A stretch of 64,000 bases of DNA from Scortum barcoo (taxonomy: Eukaryota; Chordata; Actinopteri; Centrarchiformes; Terapontidae): the NCBI GenBank assembly GCA_023238725.1, contig CM041551.1, forward strand, positions 10,839,759 to 10,903,758, written 5' to 3'. The notes below the pieces were generated by a model, which saw only the letters and a program-made list of their open reading frames with translations, was not told the DNA's origin and did not search any database. Below are positions 11,229-23,959 of this stretch, piece by piece. The translations under genes were made by a program, and so were the position numbers. Position 1 is the first letter of the stretch, and each line of letters begins with the position of its first letter.

Positions 11229-11814
11229 CCTGGGGAAGTGCTGGAGATGGCGATCCTCTCAAAACAGTGCAGAAAGACACTCCTGTACTTCTACAGCGTG
11301 AGCAGGCGAGAGAGGCCGAGGGGAGAGAGCAAAACAGGATTACTGCAAGGATTGGGACTGTATCAAATGTGCTGAACAACTTGAGTCAGCATTGAAGTTG
11401 GTGAGGACAGTGCTTTGGCTTGCAGACGCCTGGTGATGTGGGTTCACCGGGGTTAGGACTGATGGAAGTGTGGGTTAAAGAAATCACTACAAGAGTTGAA
11501 CTCCCTTGGAGATTTTACAACTTTTTTTCCCCCTAAATTAAAAAAGTGGCGAAGACAGCTTGGGAGCTGTCAAAATAAACACCACATTTCAAATCACTTT
11601 AAGCAGAACAGCTGTAATAGTTAAGTGCACAGAGTGATGCATTATGGAGTAAATGCATTCACAGTCCTGCATGTATACAGAAACTTTAAATTGAACTTTG
11701 TGGTGTGCACGCTGACAGAGGCTGACTGAACGTGCCAATGCTTAATGGAAAAATGCGCACTGGAGAACAGAAACGCGGTGTTGTGATTTAATGTAGACTT
11801 TGGAAATCATTTAC

Positions 11815-12021
11815 CTTTAATGAATTGGACGGCGGCCCGCTTCCTTTGAGATCCTGACAGAGATCTGGCTGTGAGGAAAGAAGCAAGAAGAAGAAGAAGC
11901 ACAAGAAGAAGAAATCCTCCTCCAAAGTGGGCTGCAGAGCTCAGGTGGAGCGCTGATGACTGTCCCCGGCTGCCATGTGACATAAATCAAAGAGGCGCTG
12001 TGGCTTCACTCCGCTTCATCA

Positions 12022-12053
<32 letters not shown>

Positions 12054-12250
12054 GCTCAGTGGCTCTTTCTTCTTTCGGGCTTCTTGCACCAAAGCCGCTA
12101 AAGCATCACTTATCCACATTTTATCCTCAACTTGGCTGCGCTTCGAGAGAGCCGCCCCCCCCTCCATCCCACCACCTCTACCTCCAACCACCCCCCCCTC
12201 CCCTGACCACGCCCCGACGTCTGTGCGCGTACAGTATAATGTGAGCAGAA
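11815..12250 (-). promoter_or_regulatory. crispld1: Candidate crispld1 5' leader and promoter region
   Basis: This is a locally GC-rich, purine/pyrimidine-asymmetric stretch upstream of the crispld1 start. A donor-like TTAAAG|GTAAAT at 11815 on the minus strand could end a 5' UTR exon that splices to the acceptor-like TTCCCCAG just before the ATG. No TATA box was seen. C-rich tracts at about 12130-12200 could bind Sp/KLF-type factors. All of this is inference. Confidence 0.3.
12027..12053 (+). repeat. (GA)n microsatellite
   Basis: Perfect GA run in the candidate crispld1 5' leader region. Confidence 0.95.
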
Positions 12251-14243
12251 ACTTCTCTCTCTCTCTCTCTCTCCCTCTCTTTCTCCAATGTTGTGCTCAG
12301 CAAGTTTAAAAGTCACTCAAAGTCTCTATTCCCCTGCAAAAACAGACATTTATGTAATATTCCTGGAAAGGCTGTGATGATACTAATAGAAATGACCTCA
12401 TTCCATTTGTTAATTATGGCACTAGATAATAAATATGCCTATATAACCCCCCCCCCTTTTTCTAAAAGCAAAAAAAAAAAAAAATAGATTCTTTCAAAAT
12501 CTCAAATATTATAATGCCTCTGTGATATTTGTATCTTGTGTGTGCATCCTGTTTTTTCTTTGATGTTGGTTAATCCTCTGAACGTGACCAACATTCGGCT
12601 GTTTGCCCTCTCACTGGTAACTGGTAACTGGCTTGGGTCAAAAATACATTAATCTAAACCAGATCCGGCGCCCTCTGCGGGGCCTGGCAGCCGAGGTGGC
12701 CTCATTCTCCCAGGTTTAACTGTTCACAGGTGACTCCTTGAGGGGATTAAAACACAAACCAACTCTCTGTTAATTTCAAACCCCCAACTTGTCGTCACCG
12801 TTTCCCCTCCCGCCGCAACACAGTGCAAATTCCATAATGGAAACAGGCAGGTTTTGTCTTTTGTCATCTGGTCATTTTCACTGGTAGCCGTGGCACATGT
12901 GGAAACAGTAGCTAATCAACAGGCCTCTCTGTGCGTTTGCCCCCCCTGTACAGACTCACTTTCCACAGGGGGGAGACACAATCTTCTTGTATTTTACCTG
13001 ACAGACATAATAAACCAAACGCTGGCCAAACCGACCATGTGCCGGCAGTGTCTCTTTCAGTAAATTCTCTTGTTTCCATGACTCCCTGGTGTTTTCATGC
13101 AGTGTTTGGCCCGTTGCCCTGACCCAACAGGTGAGTCACGGACAGTCCTGTCACTCAGTTTTGGATATGTTTGAGCTCTGTGAGATCATAATCTGGGGTT
13201 TCAGATTAAACATGGTTACTGGAGGCTGGGGAAGACACAGATTGGCAGATTGCATTTTAAACTGCGCAAGACAGTTAACAAACCTCCAGTCAGTGATTGA
13301 AGTACCAATACTACAATAGAAAAACACTCTGCTCCAAATAAAAGTCCTTCATTCAAAATGAAAAAAGTACAAATACAGAGAAATTATGAAATATATTATA
13401 CTACAGTATTATATTACTGCATTAAGTTGTTAATACCGATTAACCAAAGCATAAATACCAAGTACCTAGTCAGTGGAGTTTTTACTACTTTTTTTTTTTT
13501 TTTTTTACAGTTAATTTAGTCTAGTGGCTCCCCAGATGGGGGTCTGGCCTCCTCCGCTATGTCACAGGATAAATCAGAGGGGTCATGAGATGATTAATGG
13601 GGTAGGAAGGAAGAAAAAAAAATAGATTAACAACACAAATTTGCATTCTCATTTTGGACAATCTTTGCTTTTTTAAGTAAATGCTGGATAATTTAACAAA
13701 TTAAACAATCAGAGAAGTATAGAGGGAAACTGTCTCATGGGACTGCTAACAACTCTACTGTAGACATTTAAATGCTTCTACACTGGCTGGTTTATAAAGA
13801 CTCACAAGCAAAGAAAGAAGATTAACAATGTATTATGCTTTTTAAGGACATGGTATTTTTTTTTCATGTAAAATCTTAAAAATATTATCCTATTAGTATA
13901 AAGTAACATGAAATACTCAAATAAAGTAAAAGTATCTCAAAATTGTTCTTGTGCACAGTACAGTACTTAAGTTAAAGATACTTTGTTACATTCACCACCG
14001 TCCTTAGTGAAGATGCACCCGGTCAGTGTGTACTGAGCACTATAAAACTCTCTTCTGGGGCGCCTCTGCTGTCTAACCTACTTCTGTGTATGTCCAGAAT
14101 GTGATACAAGAGCTCTCACATTGGGACCCACCGCATTCTGAACTTCCATAAACCCAGGGTTTACTGTCTGCTCCCTGGGTCAGTAGCAGGGGCTTCGGCC
14201 ACAGCCTCAGCAGCGGCCCTCTCTATGCGGTCAGACCCGGCTG

Positions 14244-14262
14244 CCCCCCCCCCCCCCCCCCC
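14244..14262 (+). repeat. Poly-C tract
   Basis: Run of 19 C in the intergenic region, followed about 120 bp later by TG repeats. Confidence 0.95.
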
Positions 14263-14380
14263 TCCTCTTACACCGCAGCTGAAATAGCAACGCTCTCGCT
14301 TTGCCCACAATTCCCAAGAGGGAAGCACTGCCGAAAACATTCATTCATCTGCCATAGATTTAATGCTGCTCTACATTTAG

Positions 14381-14452
14381 ATGTGTGTGTGTGTGTGTGT
14401 GTGAGACATGGAGGAGGAGGATGCATGTGTGTTTTGTGTGTGTGTGTGTGTG

Positions 14453-14508
<56 letters not shown>
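14381..14508 (+). repeat. Compound (TG)n microsatellite
   Basis: Two TG runs separated by a short unique segment. The second, about 75 bp, is the longest microsatellite in the window. Confidence 0.95.
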
Positions 14509-14510
<2 letters not shown>

Positions 14511-17500
14511 GTACACATGCCTTCATAACATAAATATATGAGTCAGTATATAAAACATGCAATCGTTTGAAACACTCAAAATAAGTTTTATGGGCTTGGG
14601 ATATGAAATGACTTATATGTACATACTAAAGTTTAAAGTTATGACTGAAATACACAAAGGCTGACTGTAAGAGCACGTCTCTGACCCGACTGTGAAAATG
14701 AAATTGTGTGGATAAAGGAAATATTTACCAACTGCTCAGGGTTTTTTTATGATTTACGGTGTGGTAATTTGGGTCAAGCCAGCTGTAACAGACAAGACAT
14801 TCTCTGATTAATGTTTATTACAATGCCTGCCAGTAAATATACAGTATTTGCGCCTGTGGTGGAGCAATATAAATGATTTCATACTTGGGCTTCTTGTGTT
14901 AGCAGCTCTATCATCCCTTCTTTTTTTTCTTTTATTGCATCTGTTCTTTCCCTGCTGCATCCTGCTGTCATGTCTGTCTTAATATTTCACATTTTTCCTT
15001 TTCTTTACCATCTGACCTCCTCCCTACCTGTATGTTTCTGTCTGGCATGTGCACACAAACACTCTCCCCGACTCATACACACATTCACTTTCCATCCCTC
15101 TTTGCATCTCTCTCTCTCTCTCTCTGTCTCTCTCCCTTCTTACTGTTCTCTCCCTTTTGCTCTCTCTATCTCACCCACACAGTCATTGTTAAGCCATGGG
15201 CCCAGATGCTCCGTTCGGCACCTCCTCCATTCAGCATGTGGTCTTGCGAGAAATCCTGTGAACCCGGCAGAATGCATCGGCCGTGCCAGACCCCGCATTC
15301 ACACAACAGTAGCCTCTGGACACAACAGCGAGCCACACAAACACTCTCGAAGAACACTTTCTGTTGGCCCATGTTATCTGGCACATTGCTCCCTAATGGT
15401 TCTGGTTGAGCTGAATTGAGGTCAGGGCGTTTGGAACGGAGTCGGGGTGAGAATGGGAGTAAAGAGCATCAAGGTCGTTTGGCAGACGTTCTACATCGTT
15501 GCTTTTGTGACATTATCAGCAGTGCTCAGCAGAAGGCTGCCTCAGATAGCCACTTCAGGTCAGCTCGGCTTAGTTTGTCTGCCTCTACCCCCTTGTGGTG
15601 AGGAGATGCCAATGCACATGTGAACACTTAATACATACATACACCAGTTTAATACAGTGTGTTGTACTGTGAGTTGTCTGTTTGGCTCACAGGTGTTGTT
15701 GCAGTTTAATCAGGTATGTTTACTGTCATGGTTCAAAATGAAAGATAGGACTGCAAACAGTTAATACATAAACACTGAACATATCCCATAAATTAAACAT
15801 CTGTATTGTCGACTTGTATTAAATGTCTCATCTCCCTGTTCATGCCTCTCATCTTGTCACATTCAAACAGAGCATCATTCTGCATGTTATTGATGTCTTT
15901 CAGATCCTCTACATAAGTAAAAGTATGAATACCAAAATGTTAAAATATATTACAAGTAAGTCCTGGACTCACAATTATATTTTAGTGAAAGTACAGAGGT
16001 ACTGTCTCATAAGTGTTAGATTATATTATCATATTATTACACATGTATTAATGTCTAAGTACATTTTTATTGTTGTAGTTGTTGTGGTGGAGCTAATTGT
16101 AAATGTTTTGTATACTGTTACGCAGTTTAATCCAGAGCAACTCACCAACACACCTTTGTAAGTAAAATTATAATATACAGACTAAATAGAGACAAAAACA
16201 GTGGAGAGGAAATATTGTAGCATATGGTGGTTATACTCAAGTCATCTACATATTGATAAACTTGTTCCTTGTTCCTGTTGTTGGCCCAAAAAAGGCTGTC
16301 CAAGAGCCCTGAAAGTCATTTAGTGAGATTTTGTGTCATTTTCGTGTGCCTGTACTGTATGTTATGTCTGTATGTGTGGACCCATTATCCTCCTCAGGTA
16401 ACACATCATGTATCAAATATTTCTAATAATTATTGTAACAGTGCTATGTATCTAAAATGATAAATGAATTTGTCTTTGATGACATGATATCATTGACTGC
16501 AATCCACAGCGTCGTTGTGACATGCAGCAGTTATCCACCAGGTGTCAGTGTCTGACTTTCGCACAAAGTGCATCTCTTTGGGTTCAGATTGGAAAAGAAA
16601 ACCCCAAAACTAAATAAAACTAAATAAATAAAACATGATGACAAACTAAGATGTTTCAGCCTCCCCACAAATGCAACTCTTGGCATTTTTTTTGCCAGAG
16701 AGAGACACTTATCCATCTCCCAGTGTATTACTGTAAGATCTTGAACAAAAAGACCAACATCTTGGCAAACAAATCATGTAGGGGGCGCAGAGAGCTGGGG
16801 AATTGTGGGTACCCAAATTCCCTTTGTTTTATGTCAAATTCTATGAAACCTCCAATTAAGTAATTCTACCAGAAACTCCTATTACACTGTTTCAGTGTGT
16901 TTTTGCTTCTCTGTGCTGAATGTTTAATGGATTGCTGCTTGTGGTGCAAACCAGTTGAAACCAAGAAATGTCACAATAATGCCAAATGCACTTTGGTCTA
17001 ATGTCGTCTAATATCATCTCCTGGAGAGAATGCAATAATCAGGCATTTTCTGGGATTTGATATGTGGGTTGGTTTGCCACATAGGGATGTCAAAATGCTT
17101 TCTCTTTGACTCGGTCGTAAATATGAAAATAAACTTTGCTCGAGTCGTTTTTACGAGTTCAGGTCATAAAAGAGAGAGGCATTTTTTGAATGTCTTGTCT
17201 TTGTGCAGAATATTCCATTAAAGGGAATCACGTAATGCAAAACATCTCGAGTGCAAAGAGGTCAGCAAACTATAAGCCAGTGTGAGCATCAAAGCCTCTG
17301 TGAGCTTGTTGACTACAGGTATAAAAGAGAGTTGAGAGCGAAGGAGAAAAGCCCATCTGATTATGCAGCACTTTCCCAGCGCTGTGCTTCTGAGAGGACA
17401 TTGATTTTGGCCCGAGTATTGCAGCTGCAGGATGTCGCTCATCTGAAGTCCCTGCGAGGCCCCGTGAGGAGGCTAACGTGGGCCCGTCCAAGACAAAGAC

Positions 17501-20500
17501 TACAGTAGGATATGGGGGACAAACACAGAACGCCGGCCACCTTTGCCTCAGTTTATGTTCTCACACTGAACGAGGAGGGTCAAGTCTAGTCTGTCTCAGG
17601 GTTGGACATGCCGTAGATTTATTCTAATAGCTACTGTGGCAGAGGATAACAGTGCCAGGGTCTGACATGTTGGGTCAACAACATGTGATTACTTCTAATG
17701 TGACATATGAGGTGAATATAGACTACACAGTTTTATGACATAACACCAACTTATGTCTGCCATAAAATGGAATATATCTATACTGAGGTATGCCCAGTAT
17801 GCTTTATTTATATTTTACTAGACCATGTGAGGAGCTTACTTTGCCAAGGCAAAAGTCACCAGACGAGAAAAGTGACCATAACATAAGCCATTCAGCTCAA
17901 ACTGAAATGGTGTCTTATTTTCATTGTGTCCGACTGCATGAAACGTCAGAGCAGCTTGCTTGCATTGCTAGCGTTGGGAGTACTTGTAAGTTCAACCATG
18001 AAAATCTGGGAGAAATGAAACATTTCCCCACATGTTAGGGCAGCACTGTCCTAAATAAACAGGTTCATAGACCAAAATAGACACCTGAGACACCGCAAAT
18101 GATTTGTGTACCTGAAAAGCCTTATTTTTCACTCCTTGTTTGAAGTAGGGGCACCCAACTTGAAAGAAGAAGGAGTGCAAAACCGTGCCCTGCAGTTAAC
18201 TCCCTGGGAGATTTATAGCAGCAAAAAGGGTTTTGACATGTACATGCCAACATTTGAGGAGATCCCAAAACATGCTTCAAGTAGCTGACATCAGTCTCTG
18301 GGAAACACATATGTCAATACGTTCCCACCTGACCCATGTCAGAGATGTGAATGCAGCAAAAAATTATATTAAAAATATCTGTAAGTGTTTTCGCTACAGT
18401 GTAAAATTGTCTTCTATTAAATGCCTCGCAAACAGACATATAAACATAATATTGTATGCAATGTTAAATAAGGGTCACCTTTTTTCTATTGTAGACAAAT
18501 AGTATATGAAGGTAATTTATTGAGTTTGACCTGGAAAACAGCAGTGGCCAAAAAATATTATAATTCAAGGCTTATTCAAATTTTCTGGCTTGTTCTGGAG
18601 CTTTTAACAGCTTCACTCGGTCTTTATCAGCCAATAGGTTTGCTTAGTTGTCACAAAAGTGGAATATGTTCTAACTTCCAATCCAATCCAATTCCATTAT
18701 TCTAAACTTCGTAGCCGTTATAGGACACGTGAAGCGCTGAAACGAACAAGTGCATCTTAAGTTATGATTGTTTTGTCAGCTGCTGCTTCCGAGATCTAGA
18801 ATGAGGTCAACTTTAATTCCTTGAAGTTTGAAGAAGTGTGAAAATTTTTAATATGTTATAGTTTTGTGACAACTGAGCAAACGCCATCTGCTGATAAAGA
18901 GCGAGCGATACAGTCAAAAGCTGCAGGGAAAGCAAGTAAAGGGTTATTGAGTTCAGATTGTTTTGTGAATGTTATTTGTTATTTTTTGTGCTATGTACAG
19001 TAAATTTCAGGCAAACAGTTTATGATATTGCCTATAACCAAATTTACGGTATGGTTTTCGACATCAAGCATTAACGCCAGTTCTTCTGATGTTGAGTCAG
19101 GGGTTGATTTTGGGGAGGGCCTGGACTGGGCACAGGCTGCATTTCCGATGGTTGAGCTGCAAGGGGAGCAAAATAAACATAGTTATTGTGCTTCCAACAG
19201 TGACAGACGAAAAAGAAAAAAATACAATGGATTAGAAAGAAGCCTCTCCCAATATCCCCCTCGAGGCACAGAAGAGCCAAGTTTTTTAACCATTCAGGGC
19301 TTGAAGTCAGGGAGGGCATAGAGGTTGTAGAGTACAGACACGAAAGAGGAAAGAGGGGAGAGGAGAGGAGAGAGGATTTTCTGCAGCTGCACAACAAGCA
19401 TGAGCAAACCTCTAAACCATTACCAAGCTCCCTCCACGAAAGATTTATCTCCCTTTTCCACTATTGTACTCACTCAAACGCTTTCTCATACTTCTCGACA
19501 TTATTGGAGTTGGATGGCTGCTTGCACATTTTGGAAACTGACTCCTCACCCGCTCCCTGTTAATAATCTATCACCCTGCCTTGGTCCCTGTGAAGTCTCC
19601 ATCTTCTTTCCAAATAAACGTTTCACCACCTTCACACTTCAGGACGACAAAACTGTTTTAGCAATAACAGTTTATCTGACAGGTCAGTAATTCACTTGTG
19701 TTATTAGGAAAAGTGGTGCACCTTCGGATGAGCTTACAGATGCGTCATCGTGGCCTCAGTAGGTGTTGGCACTGGCATAAGGATTTATTGCTGCAGCAAC
19801 TGAATACTGAAAATCTCTGTTTCTTCTCTCTGTCATTCTGATTGTATTTCTGCCCGCTCCTTTTCTTTGTCTTTGGGATTTTATCCCTCTTGCTTAACTA
19901 TCCTTGGTTAGGTGAGGAATTCATGAGCTACAAGAACAACAGAGCACCAAACCAAGAAAAATTCAGACGAACTAGGAGAGGCTGCATTTTCAGAGGAAAA
20001 TTAACGTAACCTAGCAGGTGAAATTTTGAAATAACCATTTGAAATTGCTGAACTAGGGAAATGGTTTAAGTTGCTGTTGAAATACAGACACTGTTAGGAA
20101 AGGAATTGATGTAAGCACTGAATGAAGAGACATGTCGATTTATGTGTGAGTCCTGAGTAAAACAGAAGTAAATGAAAGTGCTGAAAGGAGCTGAAATGTC
20201 TATTGAAGTGTAGGTGATAAATAGAGTTAAAGGTGGGAGACCTGGAAGGAATAAGTGACAGTTCCAGTGTGCGATTTGTTAGTCTCAGTTAAAGTGTTGC
20301 TGAAGAGAAAGCAGTTGGCAAAATTGTGTAACAGTGGACGTGAGTTAGAGGAGCTGAATTGGTTATTTTTTGTTATCAAAACCTGAAAGGGCTTGAAGTG
20401 TCAGTCTGTAAAAGTATTGAAACAAGCTGAAATGTCAGCAAAAGACAAAGTGATGGATCTATTCCAAATGTTGATTCATATGTTAAGTGGTAAAAGCAGT

Positions 20501-22185
20501 TTAAAGCAGTTAAATAGTCAGTTTTTGTGTACCATAAGAGGTAAAAGTAAAAATCTCAGTTGAAGTGTTGAAGACCATTCAAGTGTGTGAACAGTTCAAG
20601 TAAATTTTGTATCAATAGTGGACATTGTGTGAGTTAAGATAGAGTTTCATTGAAGTGTAAGATCTGAAAGTTGCTGGTTTGTTTGTTTAAGGACAAAAGA
20701 AAGTTCAAAAGTCAACTGACATGATGGGTGAGTTTTGTATGTCCACTCATTTGAATAGAAAAATTCACAAAAACTGTTGAATATTTACAAATGACCTTGT
20801 GAAAAAGCAAATTTCTAATGAAGCTGAACATTTTGAAGTTTAAATGACGTTCTGAAGAAGCGTCCAGAGGAACGATAACAGAGATGAAAAAGAGCAGCAC
20901 ATGTGCGTCGCTCAAGGTAAACACATTATTCCTTCATCACTCCATTTGCAGGTGTTTTTTAGTTCTAATTCCTGAACCATCAGAGGCCGCTTTCATCCCA
21001 GCCCAAATCCATATCGTTAACCTTTGCTTGGCCTCTGCCACTGATTGATAAGCCAGGTAAATGTCGGCAGCAGGTTGTCTAGCTCATAATAGCATCTTGC
21101 TCCTTGTCCCGCTGACGTGCCTTTTAAACACCCACCAATCATCTGTTTGGCTCCGGGTCCGGCATTTGCTCAGACAGAAGGATTTTTCCCATGCATACAA
21201 ATGTGTTCCTCGAAAACTCTCAGCTGGTTGGTTCCAGGGAGCGTGCTGGTCTGTTTGGGCTGGCTGCGTGCATGAAGCTTCTTAATAAAGTGCAGGAAGT
21301 GGTTTGAAAACCTCACGCTATGCAAAGTTTAGCATGAAAATGTGGTTGTATTCCTACCTGCCAAAGTGCATTACAGTCCAGCAAACGTCTGGGTCTGGAA
21401 AGATGTTTTCTGCATCCCAGCGTGCACTTAGAATTAATGCCAATGCATGATTATCTAACGAATGTAACACGTTATAGCGGGTCTTGTTTGTTTGTTCATC
21501 AGTTTGCTTGATAGCCTGTTGATCCCATGCATTGAAATTAGATGCAGGCTGCCTCAGAACCGTATCCTGCAATCCCCGCTGGAGAAAAGAGCAAAAACGG
21601 CAGCATCTGTCCAACACATCAGAACATTTATGGCTCCCCGTCTATGTTTGTCCCTACCTTTTACCAACAGTCTGTGGAGATTGTCTGTCTTTTCCTTGCC
21701 CACCCTTTGATTTAGTCTGTATGTCTGGTGGTGACACATTCTCCCTCTCTCTGCTTCTAGCATTCCTCTCTGCTCCCTGTCTCTCCCTCTCGGTAAGGTC
21801 AATGGTTTCATTGGACAAACTCAAACAAGAGGGTCCCCTGAAACCCCTATCAGTTGTCTCTTCATTTGTGTAGACATGGACAGATGGGGCCAAAGTCAAC
21901 CTTCTCTTATTAGGATTCAGATGTAGTCCCAGCATTTTTTTCTCTTCTCGCTCTCAGCCTTTGATATGCAGGATGTAGACTTTGTAAATAGCACTGTTTT
22001 AATTGAAAGTGAAAACTGAGAATCAAAGAGGCGGATTGATAGTCTGGGCAGCAACTCTGATCAATATCAGCCACGAGGAAGAGCTCAGACAACACAGCAC
22101 AGACATTGGATGGTGACACTGTTCTGGCCTGAGGCAAGACACGGGTTGAATGGTACAAAATAAAGAACACAATCCAAATAAACCA

Positions 22186-23823
22186 TTTTATTACAAATAC
22201 AAAACACAACAGGAAAAGCGCAGTTCATTGCATAAATAACTTGTTGGTAATGTTAATTTAAATACAGTCAGTGCGGAAAATGTTTTCCTACTTTCTAATG
22301 CTTTATTTATTATGTTTTTTTTTCTATTGTTGCTGTTTGGTCGCCATTACGCTGATGATACAGCCTACTCAGTGTTGGATAGTGCTGAGAAACTGTTTCC
22401 ATTTGAAAAGAAATTCTGATACAATTTCCATGGTAAAGGTGTTGAGGCATTTGCGTGCCAATATTATGCTAGTGCTTCGTTCATAGAAATGTACCGAGTT
22501 AATTTACATTATAGTAAATCTCAACATTATAAAAGTTGACATGCAAATGAACCATATTCAGTACTTTTTGATCGTTAAGATATATTTACAATCCTTTTAC
22601 AAAACAATAAAAAAATTACTATCAATTAAATATTTTTTCCCATATAAAAATGAATAACTTACATATACTTGTTTTAGGATAGTCAAGATATAATGATTAT
22701 CTACACGTACAAAAAATAATAATTTCCTTGTATTTTGGAAATTCAGAAACAATTAAGGTGCACTTGAGTGCCTAACTCCAAAAACCAAACTACGTCAGTG
22801 ATCAAAACAAAATATAAACAATGGATTTGTCCAATATATCAATATATTGGTATATATATATAATATTGGTATATATACCAATATTATACCATATATATAT
22901 ATACCAATATATATATAATATTGGTATATAATATACCAATATACGTGTACAAAAATGATTATAAAACAAATATGTGGGTCAGATGTATTGTATGTGCTCT
23001 CTTTAGCATAAGTATTATATGAACCATGAATGAAACCGATGGAATTCCTCAAAGCATGAAACGTATGCAATGAAACACAATGTAGTCAGTGCAGATTAAA
23101 ACTGCAAATGTAAATACTGAGACAAACGGGGCTTTTGACAACAGAGGTGTCACCTATGCTGACATCAGGCCTTCAAATGAAGACCTCCCAATCTGACTGA
23201 TGAACACTCCTTTTGTTGTGCATTTTCAGCTTACAGTAAGTGCACTTCTGCCAACAAATTTTTAGCCAATTTGTTGCAGGACACAAATGGAAATTGCGTC
23301 AGACTTGAGGTTTGTCGTAAATGCGGCAGCTACAAAGCTGACACTGCCAGTGAAGGTTTTACCCTCTGAGGTCAAAAGCTTTGATCTTTATATCACAACC
23401 TTCCTGTGAAGGCAGAGCACACAACATGAAGGTGTGATGCCCGTAGCACCAAAGTGAGCATGTATGAGCAGCCATGATCTTGTTATGTCCCTAATTACCA
23501 CATACGGATATAGTGAAAATGAAAGTGTACGCAGCACCACATGAAGTATATACTGTGTTTAAGGACCCACGCTACACATAAATTATATTTCATCAATTAA
23601 AATAGTCATAGCAATTCTGGTACAAATGACATTAATTTACAATTTATGTACAAGTCATCAACGCTAAATCGTCTGCTGCCTTCAAATGTGTGTTTGAGTC
23701 TTTAAATAAGCCCATATATACAAAATAGTGTGGTCCACGACTGTTGTGCAAATCCTTACGGGATTAAAATAATGTCTCTGTGGTACTGTAGGTTTTCAGC
23801 TTATGTCGAGAGGAAACCTGTGT
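22186..23823 (-). other. pi15: Probable pi15 3' UTR and downstream sequence
   Basis: This is sequence immediately downstream of the pi15 stop. Minus-strand AATAAA signals occur overlapping the stop (23823-23828) and at about 22302-22307. The first is too close to be likely on its own, so the 3' UTR may extend to about 22.2-22.3 kb. It contains the AT-rich palindrome cluster at 22840-22945. The UTR end is not established. Confidence 0.4.
22840..22945. repeat. AT-rich palindrome cluster
   Basis: Overlapping inverted copies of AATATTGGTATATA and TATACCAATATT recur four or more times within about 105 bp, so either strand can fold into stems or cruciforms. It lies in the probable pi15 3' UTR or downstream flank. 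Confidence 0.75.
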
Positions 23824-23959
23824 TTATTTGAACCAGTGCAGGTAGTTTGTCTTGAGAGCGGGGAAGCACATGTTGTTGCTGCAGGAGCCTCCGTAGCTGG
23901 GAGGGCAGGCAGAGCACGGTACGCCTACTTTGTAGGGAGCCTCTCCAATCCAGTTACCC
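23824..23959 (-). CDS. pi15: pi15 coding exon 5 (Cys-rich tail and stop)
   Basis: This exon has 136 bp. It completes K210 and encodes residues 211-254 plus TAA. It reads GNWIGEAPYKVGVPC, SACPPSYGGSC and ends YLHWFK, as in human PI15 (YLYWFK). The acceptor is TTCTTCCAG. Confidence 0.96.

Larger units (their letters stand above)
12251..22185. other. Intergenic region between pi15 and crispld1
   Basis: About 10 kb without recognisable genes. It includes microsatellites at 12254, 14244-14508 and 15106, and ordinary AT-rich sequence elsewhere. The open frames are short and random-looking. Some high-complexity stretches (for example about 20950-21300) are candidates for conserved non-coding DNA, without direct evidence. 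Confidence 0.6.

Noticed and set aside
10869..11375. 168-codon open frame on the plus strand
   Set aside because: It is antisense to crispld1 coding exon 1 and open only because of its composition. No similarity was recognised.
14268..14562. His/Thr-rich open frames
   Set aside because: They are translations of the TG/CA microsatellite.
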